In this document: one piece after another, positions 44,543 to 54,281 of the stretch | How the letters are laid out: the number at the start of each line of letters is the position of its first letter | Position numbering within the stretch: the stretch's first letter is position 1 | Assembly: GCF_003957375.1 (NCBI RefSeq) | Contig: NZ_CP025473.1 | Span: 831,501-895,500, forward strand | Direction of reading: 5' to 3' | DNA: 64,000 nt | Origin: Enterococcus mundtii | GTDB taxonomy: Bacteria; Bacillota; Bacilli; Lactobacillales; Enterococcaceae | Position numbers and translations under genes: made by a program | Notes under the pieces: model-generated | What the model was told of the DNA's origin: nothing | The model's input: the letters and a program-made list of their open reading frames with translations, nothing else | Databases searched by the model: none

Positions 44543-45718
44543 TTGTCAGAAAACAAACAACATCCAGATGAAAAGAAACGACGACGAAAGAATGCAACTG
44601 ATTCGACAGATGTAGTCAGTAAACGAAAAGACCTACGAAAAAAAGAAGATAAAATCGTAGGAAAAATTATTTTAGTGATTGCGCTTACGTTGCTAATTAT
44701 TGGATGTGTATTTGGTTTTACCGTCTATCGCTATATCGATAGTGGCTTAAAACCTTTAGACCCAGAGAATGAACAATTGGTTTCAATCGAAATCCCTAGT
44801 GGCTCTTCAAATAAGCAAATCGGAGAGATTTTAGAACAAGACCATATTATTAAGAGCGGTATTGTATTTAATTATTATACAAAATTTAAAAATATGACCG
44901 GCTTTCAGGCTGGCTTCTACCAATTAGCCCCTAACATGACGTTAGACGAAATCGGTAAACAGCTTCAAGAAGGCGGAACCTCAGAACCAACGGAAGTAGC
45001 AGATGGAAAAATCACGATACCAGAGGGATTTGATGCAGAGCAGATTGCAGAACGAGTAGCAAAAATCACTGGGAAAGATAAGCAGGAATTTTTAGATCTA
45101 CTAAAAAACGAAGCCTTTTTCACGGAGTTGACTCAAAAATTTCCTGATTTATTAGAAAGTGCAGCTAAGGCAGAAAACACGAAGTATCGCTTAGAAGGTT
45201 ACTTATTCCCAGCGACTTATGATTACTATAAAGATATGTCACTCAAAGATTTGATCATTCAGATGGTCGATAAAACGAATACCGTGTTACAACCATACTT
45301 CTCTACGATCAAGCAGCAAAATCATACGGTTCAAGAAATCATGACACTTGCTTCATTGATTGAAAAAGAAGGGGTATCTGAATCAGATCGTAAAAATATT
45401 GCCAGAGTTTTCTATAATCGGATTGATATAGGGATGCCTTTACAATCAGATATTTCTATTTTATATGCGTTAGGTGAGCACAAAGAATTTGTCTCTTATG
45501 AAGATACGGCAGTCGATTCACCATATAATCTTTATACAAATAAAGGATACGGTCCAGGACCGTTCAATAGCCCGAGTGAAGCAGCTATCCAAGCTGTGGT
45601 TCAACCAGCAGATAATGATTATTATTATTTTGTTGCAGATATCCCTACAGGTGAGGTTTATTTTGCAAAAACATATGAAGAGCATATGGAATTAGTACAA
45701 AAATACGTAAACAATTAA
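44543..45718 (+). CDS. mltG: Endolytic transglycosylase MltG (YceG-like)
   Basis: A 391-residue single-pass membrane enzyme that cleaves nascent peptidoglycan glycan strands near the membrane, working with the elongation machinery. A charged Lys/Arg-rich cytoplasmic N-terminus, one helix (about residues 44-68), then the LysM-like and YceG domains are seen. The catalytic Glu lies in LASLIEKEGVSESDRKNIA, followed by FYNRIDIGMPLQSDISILYAL and SPYNLYTNKGYGPGPFNSP. The start is TTG after AAGGAGGAG. An attenuator-like hairpin separates it from greA. Confidence 0.94.
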   Translation: MSENKQHPDEKKRRRKNATDSTDVVSKRKDLRKKEDKIVGKIILVIALTLLIIGCVFGFTVYRYIDSGLKPLDPENEQLVSIEIPSGSSNKQIGEILEQDHIIKSGIVFNYYTKFKNMTGFQAGFYQLAPNMTLDEIGKQLQEGGTSEPTEVADGKITIPEGFDAEQIAERVAKITGKDKQEFLDLLKNEAFFTELTQKFPDLLESAAKAENTKYRLEGYLFPATYDYYKDMSLKDLIIQMVDKTNTVLQPYFSTIKQQNHTVQEIMTLASLIEKEGVSESDRKNIARVFYNRIDIGMPLQSDISILYALGEHKEFVSYEDTAVDSPYNLYTNKGYGPGPFNSPSEAAIQAVVQPADNDYYYFVADIPTGEVYFAKTYEEHMELVQKYVNN

Positions 45719-45781
45719 AATTTAGCGTTGTCTGTAACTTTATTTATTTTTAGAAAAACATTTACATTTTAGAAAAAGCAT

Positions 45782-45824
45782 GGTAATCTTTTTTGGACTG
45801 TAGTCCGTAAAAGATTACCTTTTG
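45782..45824 (+). terminator. Two-part hairpin terminator/attenuator between mltG and greA
   Basis: GGTAATCTTTT (45782-45792) pairs with AAAAGATTACC (45809-45819), and the inner GGACT (45795-45799) with AGTCC (45802-45806), followed by TTTTGCGG. It ends just 34 nt before the greA start codon, so greA needs readthrough or a promoter within mltG. Confidence 0.7.
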
Positions 45825-45857
45825 CGGTATTCCATAGAAAAAGGAGAAGAGTTATAC

Positions 45858-46337
45858 ATGGTAGAAAAAGTATATCCTATGACGCTTGAAGGAAAAGCGA
45901 AATTAGAGCAAGAATTAGAAGAATTAAAAACAGTTAAACGGGGAGAAATCATTGAACGTATCAAAATCGCCCGTGGCTTTGGTGATTTATCTGAGAACTC
46001 AGAATATGAAGCAGCTAAAGATGAACAAGCTTTCGTAGAAGGACGTATCACGACAATCGAGAATATGATCCGTTTTGCACAGATCATTGACAATGATGGC
46101 GTTGATTCGGATGAAGTATCTATTGGTAAAACAGTGACGTTCATTGAGTTACCAGATGGTGAAGAAGAAGAGTATACGATCGTGGGAAGTGCTGAGGCAG
46201 ATCCTTTCTCAGGAAAAATCTCAAATGATTCACCGATTGCACAAGCCTTGATCGGCAAATATAAAAATGATGAAGTAACGATTTCAACCCCTGGTGGCGA
46301 TATGCAAGTAAAAATCGTCAAGGTCGCGCAAGCATAA
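45858..46337 (+). CDS. greA: Transcription elongation factor GreA
   Basis: A 159-residue factor that rescues backtracked RNA polymerase by stimulating transcript cleavage. An N-terminal coiled coil ([20 protein letters not shown] and on) carries the acidic tip [15 protein letters not shown], and the C-terminal FKBP-like domain contains [25 protein letters not shown]. The start at 45858 follows AAGGAG; the open frame extends upstream into the hairpin but that is not real. The mltG-greA order is common in Firmicutes. Confidence 0.97.
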   Translation: MVEKVYPMTLEGKAKLEQELEELKTVKRGEIIERIKIARGFGDLSENSEYEAAKDEQAFVEGRITTIENMIRFAQIIDNDGVDSDEVSIGKTVTFIELPDGEEEEYTIVGSAEADPFSGKISNDSPIAQALIGKYKNDEVTISTPGGDMQVKIVKVAQA

Positions 46338-46383
46338 GTTGACATTTAGACACAGATAATCAATTATTGGTTTGTCTATACAA

Positions 46384-46422
46384 AAAGGTCTGGGACCATG
46401 ACACAAAGTCCCAGGCCTTTTG
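46384..46422 (+). terminator. Terminator of greA
   Basis: AAAGGTCTGGGAC (46384-46396) pairs with GTCCCAGGCCTTT (46408-46420) with one wobble pair; a short TTTTG follows. Confidence 0.75.
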
Positions 46423-46478
46423 CTGTAGAAAGCGATAGTTACATCTAAAGTCCTATAGCATCTCGAAACAAAAATAGG

Positions 46479-46484
46479 TATGAT
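46479..46484 (+). promoter_or_regulatory. Possible -10 of the liaFSR promoter
   Basis: TATGAT 34 nt before liaF, with only a poor -35 (TAGCAT at 46456-46461). A weak -35 would fit an activator-dependent, autoregulated promoter. I could not identify a confident LiaR box. Confidence 0.35.
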
Positions 46485-46517
46485 AAAAAAGAGAATGAAA
46501 AGGAAAGGAGAATAGCG

Positions 46518-47249
46518 ATGAATAGCTCTTGGCGCTTTTTTATAGTAGTAGAAGCCTTACTATTGATCTTTGCCGTTTGGCAAATCGTAAATAATGTTGA
46601 ATTATTACTGTTAGTTTTGTTTGGTATTTTTAATATCTATCTTGCATTGCGAAAATCACCGAGATCGGGATTTCAGAATTTTCAATTTGTACTAGGCGGA
46701 CTAGTTATTTTTTTCAGTTTGATCAATAGTCCTGCGCTATGGGTAATGGCAGTCTTTGCTGTCTTGTTCATTGGTCTTAAAGGTGTAGAGATTTCTGGAA
46801 TCGATCTAACAAAAAATGCTTTTTGGCGAAAAAAACAAATCATTATGGTTCAAACAGAGCAAGTGAAGGCCCACAATAATGAACGAAAAAAACAACAATT
46901 ATTCGGTAACCAGCGAATTGGTAATGATGTGTATGAATGGGATGATATCAATATCGCTCTACTTTCAGGAGATACGATCATCGATTTAGGGAACACCTTG
47001 TTACCTAAAGACGATAATATCGTTATCGTCAGAAAAGGAATCGGTCGGACACGCATCTTAGTTCCTTTAGGGATTGCCATCAGTCTCGAACATGCAACGT
47101 TAGTAGGAAATGTACAATTTGAAGAAGAACAATTTGCATTGAAGAACGAGTCGATTAAAATCTATAGTAACGATTACGATGAAAATCCACGTCGTTTAAA
47201 AATCATTACGAACACATTACTTGGGGATATTGAGGTGATTCGAGCATGA
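46518..47249 (+). CDS. liaF: LiaF-like membrane regulator of the LiaSR system
   Basis: A 243-residue protein with four N-terminal helices (about residues 5-90) and a cytoplasmic beta-rich C-terminal domain (YvqF/DUF2154-type; [51 protein letters not shown]). LiaF restrains the sensor kinase LiaS until envelope stress. It overlaps liaS by four bases (ATGA). SD GAAAGGAGAA. Confidence 0.93.
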   Translation: MNSSWRFFIVVEALLLIFAVWQIVNNVELLLLVLFGIFNIYLALRKSPRSGFQNFQFVLGGLVIFFSLINSPALWVMAVFAVLFIGLKGVEISGIDLTKNAFWRKKQIIMVQTEQVKAHNNERKKQQLFGNQRIGNDVYEWDDINIALLSGDTIIDLGNTLLPKDDNIVIVRKGIGRTRILVPLGIAISLEHATLVGNVQFEEEQFALKNESIKIYSNDYDENPRRLKIITNTLLGDIEVIRA

Positions 47250-48319
47250 TAGAGAAACTTTCTCGACCGATGCTAGCTATTTATGCTTCGATCGCCTCAT
47301 TTATCGTCATTTTATTTTCTTTTTTTACTTATTTTTACGCAAGTAATCAAACTCATTTTTGGCGTACTTTATTAAGTGCCAGAATTTTATACGTGCCATT
47401 GATCTTTCACTTACTAGCAATTTCGTCAGGTGTCGGTTTAATTGTTTTTTTGATTGTGTCTCTTTTACAAAAAGCACGTTATGGGAAAATCGAAGAACAG
47501 TTGCGGGCAATTTCTTCCGGTAACTATGAAGCAAAAGTGTTAAATGATTCCTTACCAAGTGCATCTGACGATATATATGTTAAAGAAATTGAAAAAGAAA
47601 TCACTAAAATCAAAGAAAAAATGATCGAAGTATCAAGTGAACTCCAAATACTGACGAGTCGACCTCAATATGTTGATGGACAAACAAAAGAAGAAATCTT
47701 AGAATTAGAAAGACATCGTTTAGCGCGTGAGCTACATGATTCAGTTTCCCAGCAATTATTTGCAGCGATGATGATGATGTCTGCTCTGACGGAACAAGCA
47801 GAAAAAAGTGATACGCCTGAAATGTTTCGTAAACAACTAAGGATGGTAGCAGATATCATCAATGCTTCACAATCTGAAATGCGTGCATTGCTACTACATT
47901 TGCGACCAGTCAACCTTGAAGAAAAAAGTTTGAAACAAGGGATTGAGCAATTATTAAAAGAATTAAAAAACAAGATACAAATTGCATTGAAATGGGATAT
48001 TGAAGATATTACTTTGTCTGATTCGATTGAAGATCATCTCTTTCGGATCGTTCAAGAACTACTTTCAAATACGTTGCGCCATGCAAAAGCAAATGAATTA
48101 GAAGTGTATCTGCATAAAATCGATAATAATCTTTTATTACGAGTGATCGATGACGGTACTGGCTTCAATATGAATGAAACAAAAACCGGTAGCTACGGCC
48201 TAAATAATATCAGAGAACGTGTAGCAGGTATTGGTGGGACAGTAAAAATCATTAGTTTCAAAGGACAAGGGACAAGTGTAGAAATTAAAGTTCCTTTAAT
48301 AAAGGAGGCGGAAAAATGA
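47246..48319 (+). CDS. liaS: LiaS sensor histidine kinase
   Basis: A 357-residue membrane kinase sensing cell-envelope damage. Two helices (about 10-32 and 48-75), a HAMP-like linker, then a HisKA_3 domain with phospho-His164 in [18 protein letters not shown], and an HATPase with N-box [16 protein letters not shown] and G-box [10 protein letters not shown] and [12 protein letters not shown]. Thr120 is present, the residue replaced in daptomycin-tolerant E. faecium (T120A/S), so this allele is wild-type there. It overlaps liaF and liaR by four bases each. Confidence 0.95.
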   Translation: MIEKLSRPMLAIYASIASFIVILFSFFTYFYASNQTHFWRTLLSARILYVPLIFHLLAISSGVGLIVFLIVSLLQKARYGKIEEQLRAISSGNYEAKVLNDSLPSASDDIYVKEIEKEITKIKEKMIEVSSELQILTSRPQYVDGQTKEEILELERHRLARELHDSVSQQLFAAMMMMSALTEQAEKSDTPEMFRKQLRMVADIINASQSEMRALLLHLRPVNLEEKSLKQGIEQLLKELKNKIQIALKWDIEDITLSDSIEDHLFRIVQELLSNTLRHAKANELEVYLHKIDNNLLLRVIDDGTGFNMNETKTGSYGLNNIRERVAGIGGTVKIISFKGQGTSVEIKVPLIKEAEK

Positions 48320-48948
48320 TAAAAGTATTACTAGTCGATGATCATGAAATGGTACGTTTAGGGGTTTCTTCCTATTTGTCGATCCAAGAAGATATTGAAG
48401 TAATCGGAGAAGCAGAAGATGGGCGAAAAGGCTACGAAAAAGCCATGGAACTTCGTCCGGACGTGATTCTAATGGATTTAGTCATGGAAGAAATGGACGG
48501 GATCGAATCTACAAAAGCAATCCTCAAAGATTGGCCAGAAGCAAAAATCATTATTGTCACGAGTTTTATTGATGATGAGAAAGTATATCCGGCTATTGAA
48601 GCTGGCGCAACAGGCTACTTACTTAAAACATCGACAGCCCATGAAATCGCCGATGCGATCCGCGCGACTCAAAGGGGTGAACGTGTGCTTGAACCTGAAG
48701 TAACCTCGAAAATGATGGAAAAGATGAGTCGACGTAATGAGCCAATCTTGCACGATGATTTAACGAATCGTGAGAATGAGATTCTTATGTTGATCTCTGA
48801 AGGAAAGAGCAATCAAGAAATCGCAGACGAATTATTTATTACTTTGAAAACAGTCAAAACACATGTTTCTAATATTTTAGCAAAATTAGAAGTGGAAGAT
48901 CGTACGCAAGCTGCCATATACGCATTCAAGCATGGATTAGTAAAGTAA
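48316..48948 (+). CDS. liaR: LiaR response regulator
   Basis: A 210-residue NarL/FixJ-type regulator, partner of LiaS. The receiver domain has the acidic pair [12 protein letters not shown], phospho-Asp54 in [13 protein letters not shown], and Lys in [12 protein letters not shown]. The LuxR-type HTH is [20 protein letters not shown] and on. Trp73 is present, the position changed to Cys in daptomycin-resistant E. faecium, so the allele looks wild-type. It controls envelope-stress genes. A strong terminator follows. Confidence 0.96.
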   Translation: MIKVLLVDDHEMVRLGVSSYLSIQEDIEVIGEAEDGRKGYEKAMELRPDVILMDLVMEEMDGIESTKAILKDWPEAKIIIVTSFIDDEKVYPAIEAGATGYLLKTSTAHEIADAIRATQRGERVLEPEVTSKMMEKMSRRNEPILHDDLTNRENEILMLISEGKSNQEIADELFITLKTVKTHVSNILAKLEVEDRTQAAIYAFKHGLVK

Positions 48949-49053
48949 GTAGACATGTGACTTATCATCTAAACAGTAAGCACATTTTTACTAAGTATAA
49001 ATGGGACATAAATTATCCTTGTTTTCACATTGAAAAGGGAAAACAGTACCCTG

Positions 49054-49095
49054 ATCCAAAGCAAAAAGTTTATTGCTTTTGCTTTGGATTTATTT
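49054..49095 (+). terminator. Terminator of liaFSR
   Basis: ATCCAAAGCAAAAAG (49054-49068) pairs with CTTTTGCTTTGGAT (49076-49089), followed by TTATTTG. Confidence 0.82.
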
Positions 49096-49230
49096 GTGTT
49101 TGCTAATTACAAATTACATTGTTTGTTATTTTGAATTCTTTGTTATCATGTTCTTTTCATTTGGGTCTTTTTATAGTTTAATATATTATAGGACAATATA
49201 AGTTCGATTTAAAAAATAAAGGAGAATGTC

Positions 49231-52200
49231 ATGAGAAAAAAATGGATAGGCATGTTATTAAGTTTCTTATTACTGTCAGGCTCGATCACGCCAAGTGTCT
49301 ACGCAGTATCGATAAACGATAGAATAAATACGTCACAAGAAAGTACTTCGCAAACAAACGACACTACAGCAACATCATCTAATACCCCTTTGATAGAAAG
49401 TACTAATCCCACAGAGGAGACCACAGGAACAACAGAAAACTTTGCAGAAAATTCATCTAAAGATATTTCTGTTGATGAAGTTCATTTCCCAGATCAAAAT
49501 TTCCGTCAAGTATTGATTGAAATGATGGAGGAGAATCATAGCAACGTATTATCCGATGAATTGTTAGCTACAACTGAGTTGGATCTTAGTGGTAGAAATA
49601 TCCAATCATTGGATGGTATCGAATATTTTAAACAGTTAAAAAAACTGGAAGTTCAAAATAATGAGTTAGAACAAGTAGATGTCTCGGCTCTTTCAGAGTT
49701 AACATACCTTGATATTTCTAAAAATAAACTGCCAACAATTGATTTATCGATGAATGATCATTTGACTTATTTTAACGGGAAAGAACAATTGATCAATGCA
49801 GAAGCATCAAAAGATGATCGTGAATGGGTGATCAATCAAGACAATCTAAAACCGGAATTAAATAAGATCGATATTAACTCAACTAATTGGGAATACAATG
49901 GATCCGTTTTTACTACTGTGGAACCTTCGGCACTAAATTATAGTTACCAAGTAGAGTTTTCACAAAAAGCAATTTTAGAAGAAACATCTAATCGCTCACT
50001 AGATATCACTGTGGACGTGAAATTTTTAGAACAAAATAGCGTTGAATCAATTATTCCAAAAGAAGAAAAAATAGAAATGGTCCAAGGCGAAACTAAACAA
50101 CTTGAGTATTCGCTCGTTCCAGAAAATGCTGAGATTATTAATCCAAATTGGGTATCAGTAGACAAAAATATTGTTGATGTGGATGAAAAGGGTCTGGTGA
50201 CAGCAAAAGCAATAGGTGAAACAGAAGTCTTATTAAAAGATGGCGAGAGAGCATTAGGAAAGTTCAACATCCAAGTAGAAAAAAATAACAATGATTCAAT
50301 AACCCAAGCGAATCGCCAAGAACAAACGGTGAGCAATCGTGCAGCAGTTGCTAAACCATCCGTCAGTTATCAAACACACGTGCAAACTTACGGTTGGCAA
50401 AGTACCGTAGCTGATGGTGCTACTGCAGGTACGATTGGTCAAGGTAAAAGAATCGAAGCCATTAAAATCCAATTACCAAATAATTCATTAAATGGTGATA
50501 TTGAATATAGTAGTCATGTACGAACGATTGGCTGGCAAAATTATGTGAAAAATGGTGCTACATCAGGAACAACAGATCTTTCTTTACGAACAGAAGCAAT
50601 TAGGATTCGCTTGACTGGAGAGATAAGTGAACAATATAGCGTCTATTATCGTGTGCACTCAGCTTATTTTGGTTGGTTAGGTTGGGCAAAAGATGGCGAA
50701 GATGCAGGTAGTTCAGGATTTGGTTACCAAATGGAAGCTATCCAGATCCAACTAGTCAAAAAAGGAGAAGTTGCCCCAACTCAGAGCACAGCTTTCTATG
50801 ATAAAGATAAACTCCCTAATCCTAATGTCAATTACCAGACGCACAGTCAGTCAGTCGGGTGGCAATCCTATCAGTCAAATGGTTCAACTGCTGGAACGCT
50901 GAATCGAGGATTAAGATTAGAGGCTGTAAAAATAAATGTTTCAGATACACCAATCCCTGGCTCCATTGAATATTCTAGTCATGTGCGTTCTATTGGTTGG
51001 CAAAATTATGTGCGAGATGATGCGATTTCCGGAACAACAGATCGTAAACTTCGAACAGAAGCAATTCGAATACGTTTAACTGGTCAGTTAGCAGAACACT
51101 ATGATGTTTATTATCGTGTGCACTCAGCTTATTTTGGTTGGTTAGGTTGGACAAAAAATAATGGCAATGCAGGAAGTGTAGGATTTGGTTATCAGATGGA
51201 AGCTATGGAAGTAAGGCTGGTAGCCAAAGGACAATCTGGACCAGCAGCTAGTACTGCATTTTATGATAAGGATACAATACAAAATCCTAATGTTAATTAC
51301 CAAACGCATAGTCAATCGATTGGCTGGCAAGGTTATCAAATGAATGGTGCAACTGCGGGAACAGTGGGACGTGGTTTTAGATTAGAAGCATTACGAATGA
51401 ATATCTCTAGCACACCTATTCCAGGAACAATAGAATATAGTACACACGTCCAATCGATTGGCTGGCAAAACTATGTGAATAATAATGCTCTTTCGGGAAC
51501 AGAGGGTAGAAAATTACGAGCTGAAGCGATAAGGGTGAGATTAACTGGTCAATTAAGTCAACATTATGATGTCTATTATAGAGTTCATTCTGCGCAACTC
51601 GGATGGTTAGATTGGGCCAGAAACGGTCAAAACGCTGGGACGTCCAATGTAGCATTACAAATGGAAGCTATCCAAGTTGTACTAGTTAAAAAAGGAGCAC
51701 CAGCGCCAGGACCTACGTCAAACCCTTACCAAACCTCAATCAATCATCTATTTGTAATGGGACATGGTGCAGGAGATCCAGGGGCTTCGTATAACGGTAT
51801 CAACGAGCGAGACTTTACAAGAAATGAACTTATGCCATATTTACAAAAGTGGGCAGGGCGCTTAAAAACAAATCGTATAACCTTTTATGATACAAATGCG
51901 GATATGTTCCAAGATACTCGTAGAATGCAGGGTGCGTATACAATTAGTAGTAGTTTTTCTTCTGTAACAGAATTTCATTTAGATGCAGGAGCGATTGGTA
52001 TTAGTACTGGTGGGCATGTGATTGCGCATCGTAACGGCAACTCGTATACGACACAAAATTATGCCATTGCTAATGTGATCCGCACACATGTAGGTTTATG
52101 GGGCGCTGTCCAAAATACCGGTGGTATCAACTTGAGAAGTGATTTATTGAATTTGAATGTACTACATTCTCGTGGTATCCCTTATCGACTAGCGGAACTA

Positions 52201-52299
52201 GGGTTTATCACCAATACTCGTGATGTAGAAAATATTCGTAGAAACATGGATCAAATTGCTAAAGGGATTGTAGAAGGAGTGACAGGAGAAAGATTGTAA
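49231..52299 (+). CDS. Secreted N-acetylmuramoyl-L-alanine amidase with LRR, Big2 and nine ChW repeats
   Basis: A 1022-residue exported protein. A signal peptide (cut near SVYA-VS, residue ~26) is followed by a Ser/Thr-rich linker, a leucine-rich stretch (about 90-190: TELDLSGRNIQSLDGIEYF, LEVQNNELEQVDVS, YLDISKNKLPTIDLS), a Big2-like domain (about 275-350: LVPENAEIINPNW, DEKGLVTAKAIGETEV), nine ChW repeats in three triplets (about 378-825; GW in each, such as VRTIGWQNYV), and a C-terminal Amidase_3 domain (about 835-1022) with zinc/catalytic residues in VMGHGAGDPGA, INERDF, EFHLDAG and LAELGFITN. It should cleave stem peptides from glycan. It lies directly downstream of liaFSR but in a separate unit. 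Confidence 0.9.
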   Translation: MRKKWIGMLLSFLLLSGSITPSVYAVSINDRINTSQESTSQTNDTTATSSNTPLIESTNPTEETTGTTENFAENSSKDISVDEVHFPDQNFRQVLIEMMEENHSNVLSDELLATTELDLSGRNIQSLDGIEYFKQLKKLEVQNNELEQVDVSALSELTYLDISKNKLPTIDLSMNDHLTYFNGKEQLINAEASKDDREWVINQDNLKPELNKIDINSTNWEYNGSVFTTVEPSALNYSYQVEFSQKAILEETSNRSLDITVDVKFLEQNSVESIIPKEEKIEMVQGETKQLEYSLVPENAEIINPNWVSVDKNIVDVDEKGLVTAKAIGETEVLLKDGERALGKFNIQVEKNNNDSITQANRQEQTVSNRAAVAKPSVSYQTHVQTYGWQSTVADGATAGTIGQGKRIEAIKIQLPNNSLNGDIEYSSHVRTIGWQNYVKNGATSGTTDLSLRTEAIRIRLTGEISEQYSVYYRVHSAYFGWLGWAKDGEDAGSSGFGYQMEAIQIQLVKKGEVAPTQSTAFYDKDKLPNPNVNYQTHSQSVGWQSYQSNGSTAGTLNRGLRLEAVKINVSDTPIPGSIEYSSHVRSIGWQNYVRDDAISGTTDRKLRTEAIRIRLTGQLAEHYDVYYRVHSAYFGWLGWTKNNGNAGSVGFGYQMEAMEVRLVAKGQSGPAASTAFYDKDTIQNPNVNYQTHSQSIGWQGYQMNGATAGTVGRGFRLEALRMNISSTPIPGTIEYSTHVQSIGWQNYVNNNALSGTEGRKLRAEAIRVRLTGQLSQHYDVYYRVHSAQLGWLDWARNGQNAGTSNVALQMEAIQVVLVKKGAPAPGPTSNPYQTSINHLFVMGHGAGDPGASYNGINERDFTRNELMPYLQKWAGRLKTNRITFYDTNADMFQDTRRMQGAYTISSSFSSVTEFHLDAGAIGISTGGHVIAHRNGNSYTTQNYAIANVIRTHVGLWGAVQNTGGINLRSDLLNLNVLHSRGIPYRLAELGFITNTRDVENIRRNMDQIAKGIVEGVTGERL
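50377..51701 (+). repeat. Three tandem coding repeats of about 450 nt (ChW triplets)
   Basis: Each block encodes three ChW units in a fixed order: YQTH...GW, then YSSHVR or YSTHVQ...GWQNYV, then YYRVHSA...GWL. Blocks begin near 50368, 50827 and 51292. Blocks 1 and 2 share long nearly identical nucleotide stretches (for example the region encoding YYRVHSAYFGWLGW), indicating recent duplication. Block 3 is more diverged. Confidence 0.8.
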
Positions 52300-52348
52300 A
52301 GTGATCATTTCTGTTTTATCAATTTTTTATCAAATATTAATCCTTTTA

Positions 52349-52377
52349 TTGACAAAAACCAATTTTACCTGTAGGGT
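52349..52377 (+). promoter_or_regulatory. Promoter of the mgtE M-box leader
   Basis: TTGACA (52349-52354, perfect) and TAGGGT (52372-52377) with 17-nt spacing, just upstream of the riboswitch. Confidence 0.55.
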
Positions 52378-52390
52378 TTAATTATAAAAA

Positions 52391-52555
52391 CTTGTTAGGT
52401 GAGGCTCCTAAAAGAACACAGGCTACTGCCCTTAAACGTCGAGAGACGCCACAGGGTATAACAGGCAACGTCGGCTTAAGGCGTGCTTAACGTAGCTATC
52501 TGGATCATATTTCCAGAATTACGTCTTTTAGTGCTAAAGCTCAGACGAGAAGTTC
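52391..52555 (+). ncRNA. M-box (ykoK leader) magnesium riboswitch
   Basis: The leader contains the M-box hallmarks in order: GTTAGGTGAGGCTCCTA (52394-52410), GGCTACTGCCC, CGTCGAGAGACGCC, and the closing AGTGCTAAAGCTC (52530-52542). It binds Mg2+ and, when metal is high, allows the downstream terminator at 52596-52626 to form, switching off mgtE. It fills the 404-nt gap before mgtE. Confidence 0.94.
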
Positions 52556-52595
52556 GTTCAGGTAAACATTGATACCATTTTGATGGGATCTTATG

Positions 52596-52626
52596 AGACG
52601 GCTTCTTTTGGAAGCCGTCTTTTTTA
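52596..52626 (+). terminator. Regulated terminator of the M-box expression platform
   Basis: AGACGGCTTC (52596-52605) pairs with GAAGCCGTCT (52611-52620), followed by TTTTTAT, about 80 nt before the mgtE start. The right-hand part of the aptamer (CAGACGAGAAG) can plausibly form the competing antiterminator. Confidence 0.88.
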
Positions 52627-52703
52627 TGTACTTCCTGTTTTTCTAAACGAATTTATTCAACAAGTTTATATCGAAAAAACGATGTAACAAAGGAGAATAC
52701 GAG

Positions 52704-54095
52704 ATGAGAACATTAAATGATACAAATAACTTAGAAACACAATTGAAGATTCTTAATTATCTGGAGCAAAAAAAGCTTGAAGAATTGAAGAACTATTTAG
52801 CAACAATCGAAAAAGTGGAATTGATCCAACTATTTGTTAGGCTACCTTTAGATAAGCAAGTACTGGTCTTTCGATTATTATCAAAAGACAAAGCCCTCGA
52901 AATCTTTGAAACATTTGAACCGTCTGTCCAACAAGATTTGCTTCGTTCGTTTACGGATGATGGAGTGATTGAATTTGTGAATGAGATGGCCCCAGATGAT
53001 CGGGTAAGGTTATTTTACGAACTACCAGCAAGTGTGACTAAAAAACTATTGGCAGAGCTTTCTGAAGAAGAGCGAGCAACGACGAATCGATTGATGGGCT
53101 ATGAACATGAGACGGCCGGACGGATCATGACGACTGAATTTATTTCAATAAAAAAAGAAATGACTGTTGAAGAAGCACTGCATAAAATCAGAAAATTAGC
53201 GAAAGAAATGGAAACAATCTATATTTTGTATGTGACAGATATGGCGAAAAAAATTGAAGGAGTACTATCATTAAAGGATCTAGTCATTGCAGAGAGTGAT
53301 CAACGGATTGAAGAAATCATGATCAAGCACGTCGCTTATGTAACCACAGATACAGACCAGGAAGAAACTGCACGATTGTTACAAGAGTTAGATTTGATCG
53401 CTATTCCCGTCGTGGATAAAGAAACACGATTAGTAGGTATTGTTACAGTGGATGACGCCATCGATGTCTTAGAGCAAGAAACGACCGAGGATATGTTCAA
53501 TGCTGCTGGTTTAGCAGACGTCGCCTCTGTAGAAGCTGATCGTAGTACAGTACTGATTAACGGGAATCTTTGGCAAATCTGGAAAGTCCGGTTGCCTTTC
53601 TTAGCGATCACATTGGTTGCAGGGATGTTAGCTGGTCTAGTAATCGATGAGTTTGAACAAACGTTAGAATCAGTGGCTGCTGTTGCTATTTTCATTCCGT
53701 TGATCATGGATATGGGTGGAAATGTAGGGACGCAATCATCGACGGTTTTTGTTCGCGGATTATCTTTAGGACACATTGATCTCAACACATTTATCAAGCA
53801 CTTTTTGAAGGAAACAGGTATTGGGCTAAGTTTAGGAATTGTTGTAGGGATCGTATCTGGAATAGTCGCTTCTGTGTGGCAAGGGATACCATTGTTAGGT
53901 GTAGCTGTGGGGATCTCTCTAGTCTTTGCAATGACCTTAGCTGCCGCCCTTGGTTTTTTGATTCCTTTTATCTTATTGAAATTGAATATTGATCAAGCTG
54001 CTGGATCTGCACCAATCATTACGTCGATCAAAGACATTGCTGGATTGTTTATTTACTTTATTTCAGTTAACGTATTCTTAGGCTACCTATTGTAG
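52704..54095 (+). CDS. mgtE: Magnesium transporter MgtE
   Basis: A 463-residue Mg2+ channel/transporter. An N-terminal superhelical domain (about 20-130, with LLAELSEEERATTNRLMGYE) is followed by two CBS domains (about 140-260; YVTDMAKKIEGVLSLKDLVI, VDKETRLVGIVTVDDAIDVL) and five membrane helices (about 290-463) including PLIMDMGGNVGTQSSTVFVR, the pore motif. The upstream M-box riboswitch confirms the function. SD AAAGGAGAAT. Confidence 0.96.
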   Translation: MRTLNDTNNLETQLKILNYLEQKKLEELKNYLATIEKVELIQLFVRLPLDKQVLVFRLLSKDKALEIFETFEPSVQQDLLRSFTDDGVIEFVNEMAPDDRVRLFYELPASVTKKLLAELSEEERATTNRLMGYEHETAGRIMTTEFISIKKEMTVEEALHKIRKLAKEMETIYILYVTDMAKKIEGVLSLKDLVIAESDQRIEEIMIKHVAYVTTDTDQEETARLLQELDLIAIPVVDKETRLVGIVTVDDAIDVLEQETTEDMFNAAGLADVASVEADRSTVLINGNLWQIWKVRLPFLAITLVAGMLAGLVIDEFEQTLESVAAVAIFIPLIMDMGGNVGTQSSTVFVRGLSLGHIDLNTFIKHFLKETGIGLSLGIVVGIVSGIVASVWQGIPLLGVAVGISLVFAMTLAAALGFLIPFILLKLNIDQAAGSAPIITSIKDIAGLFIYFISVNVFLGYLL

Positions 54096-54281
54096 GAATA
54101 ATTACTGATATAGGCATACTTTTTTAGTAGAAACACCAAGGACTATGCTATGATCAACCATAGTAGCCCTTCTCTTGATCCTCCATTAAAATGAGTCTTT
54201 TCCATAAAGAAAAGCAGGGTTGCTTTTGTTTTTAGAGTGGCTTTGCTATACTTGAAATGGAATGGAAAAAGGAGGAGAAAA

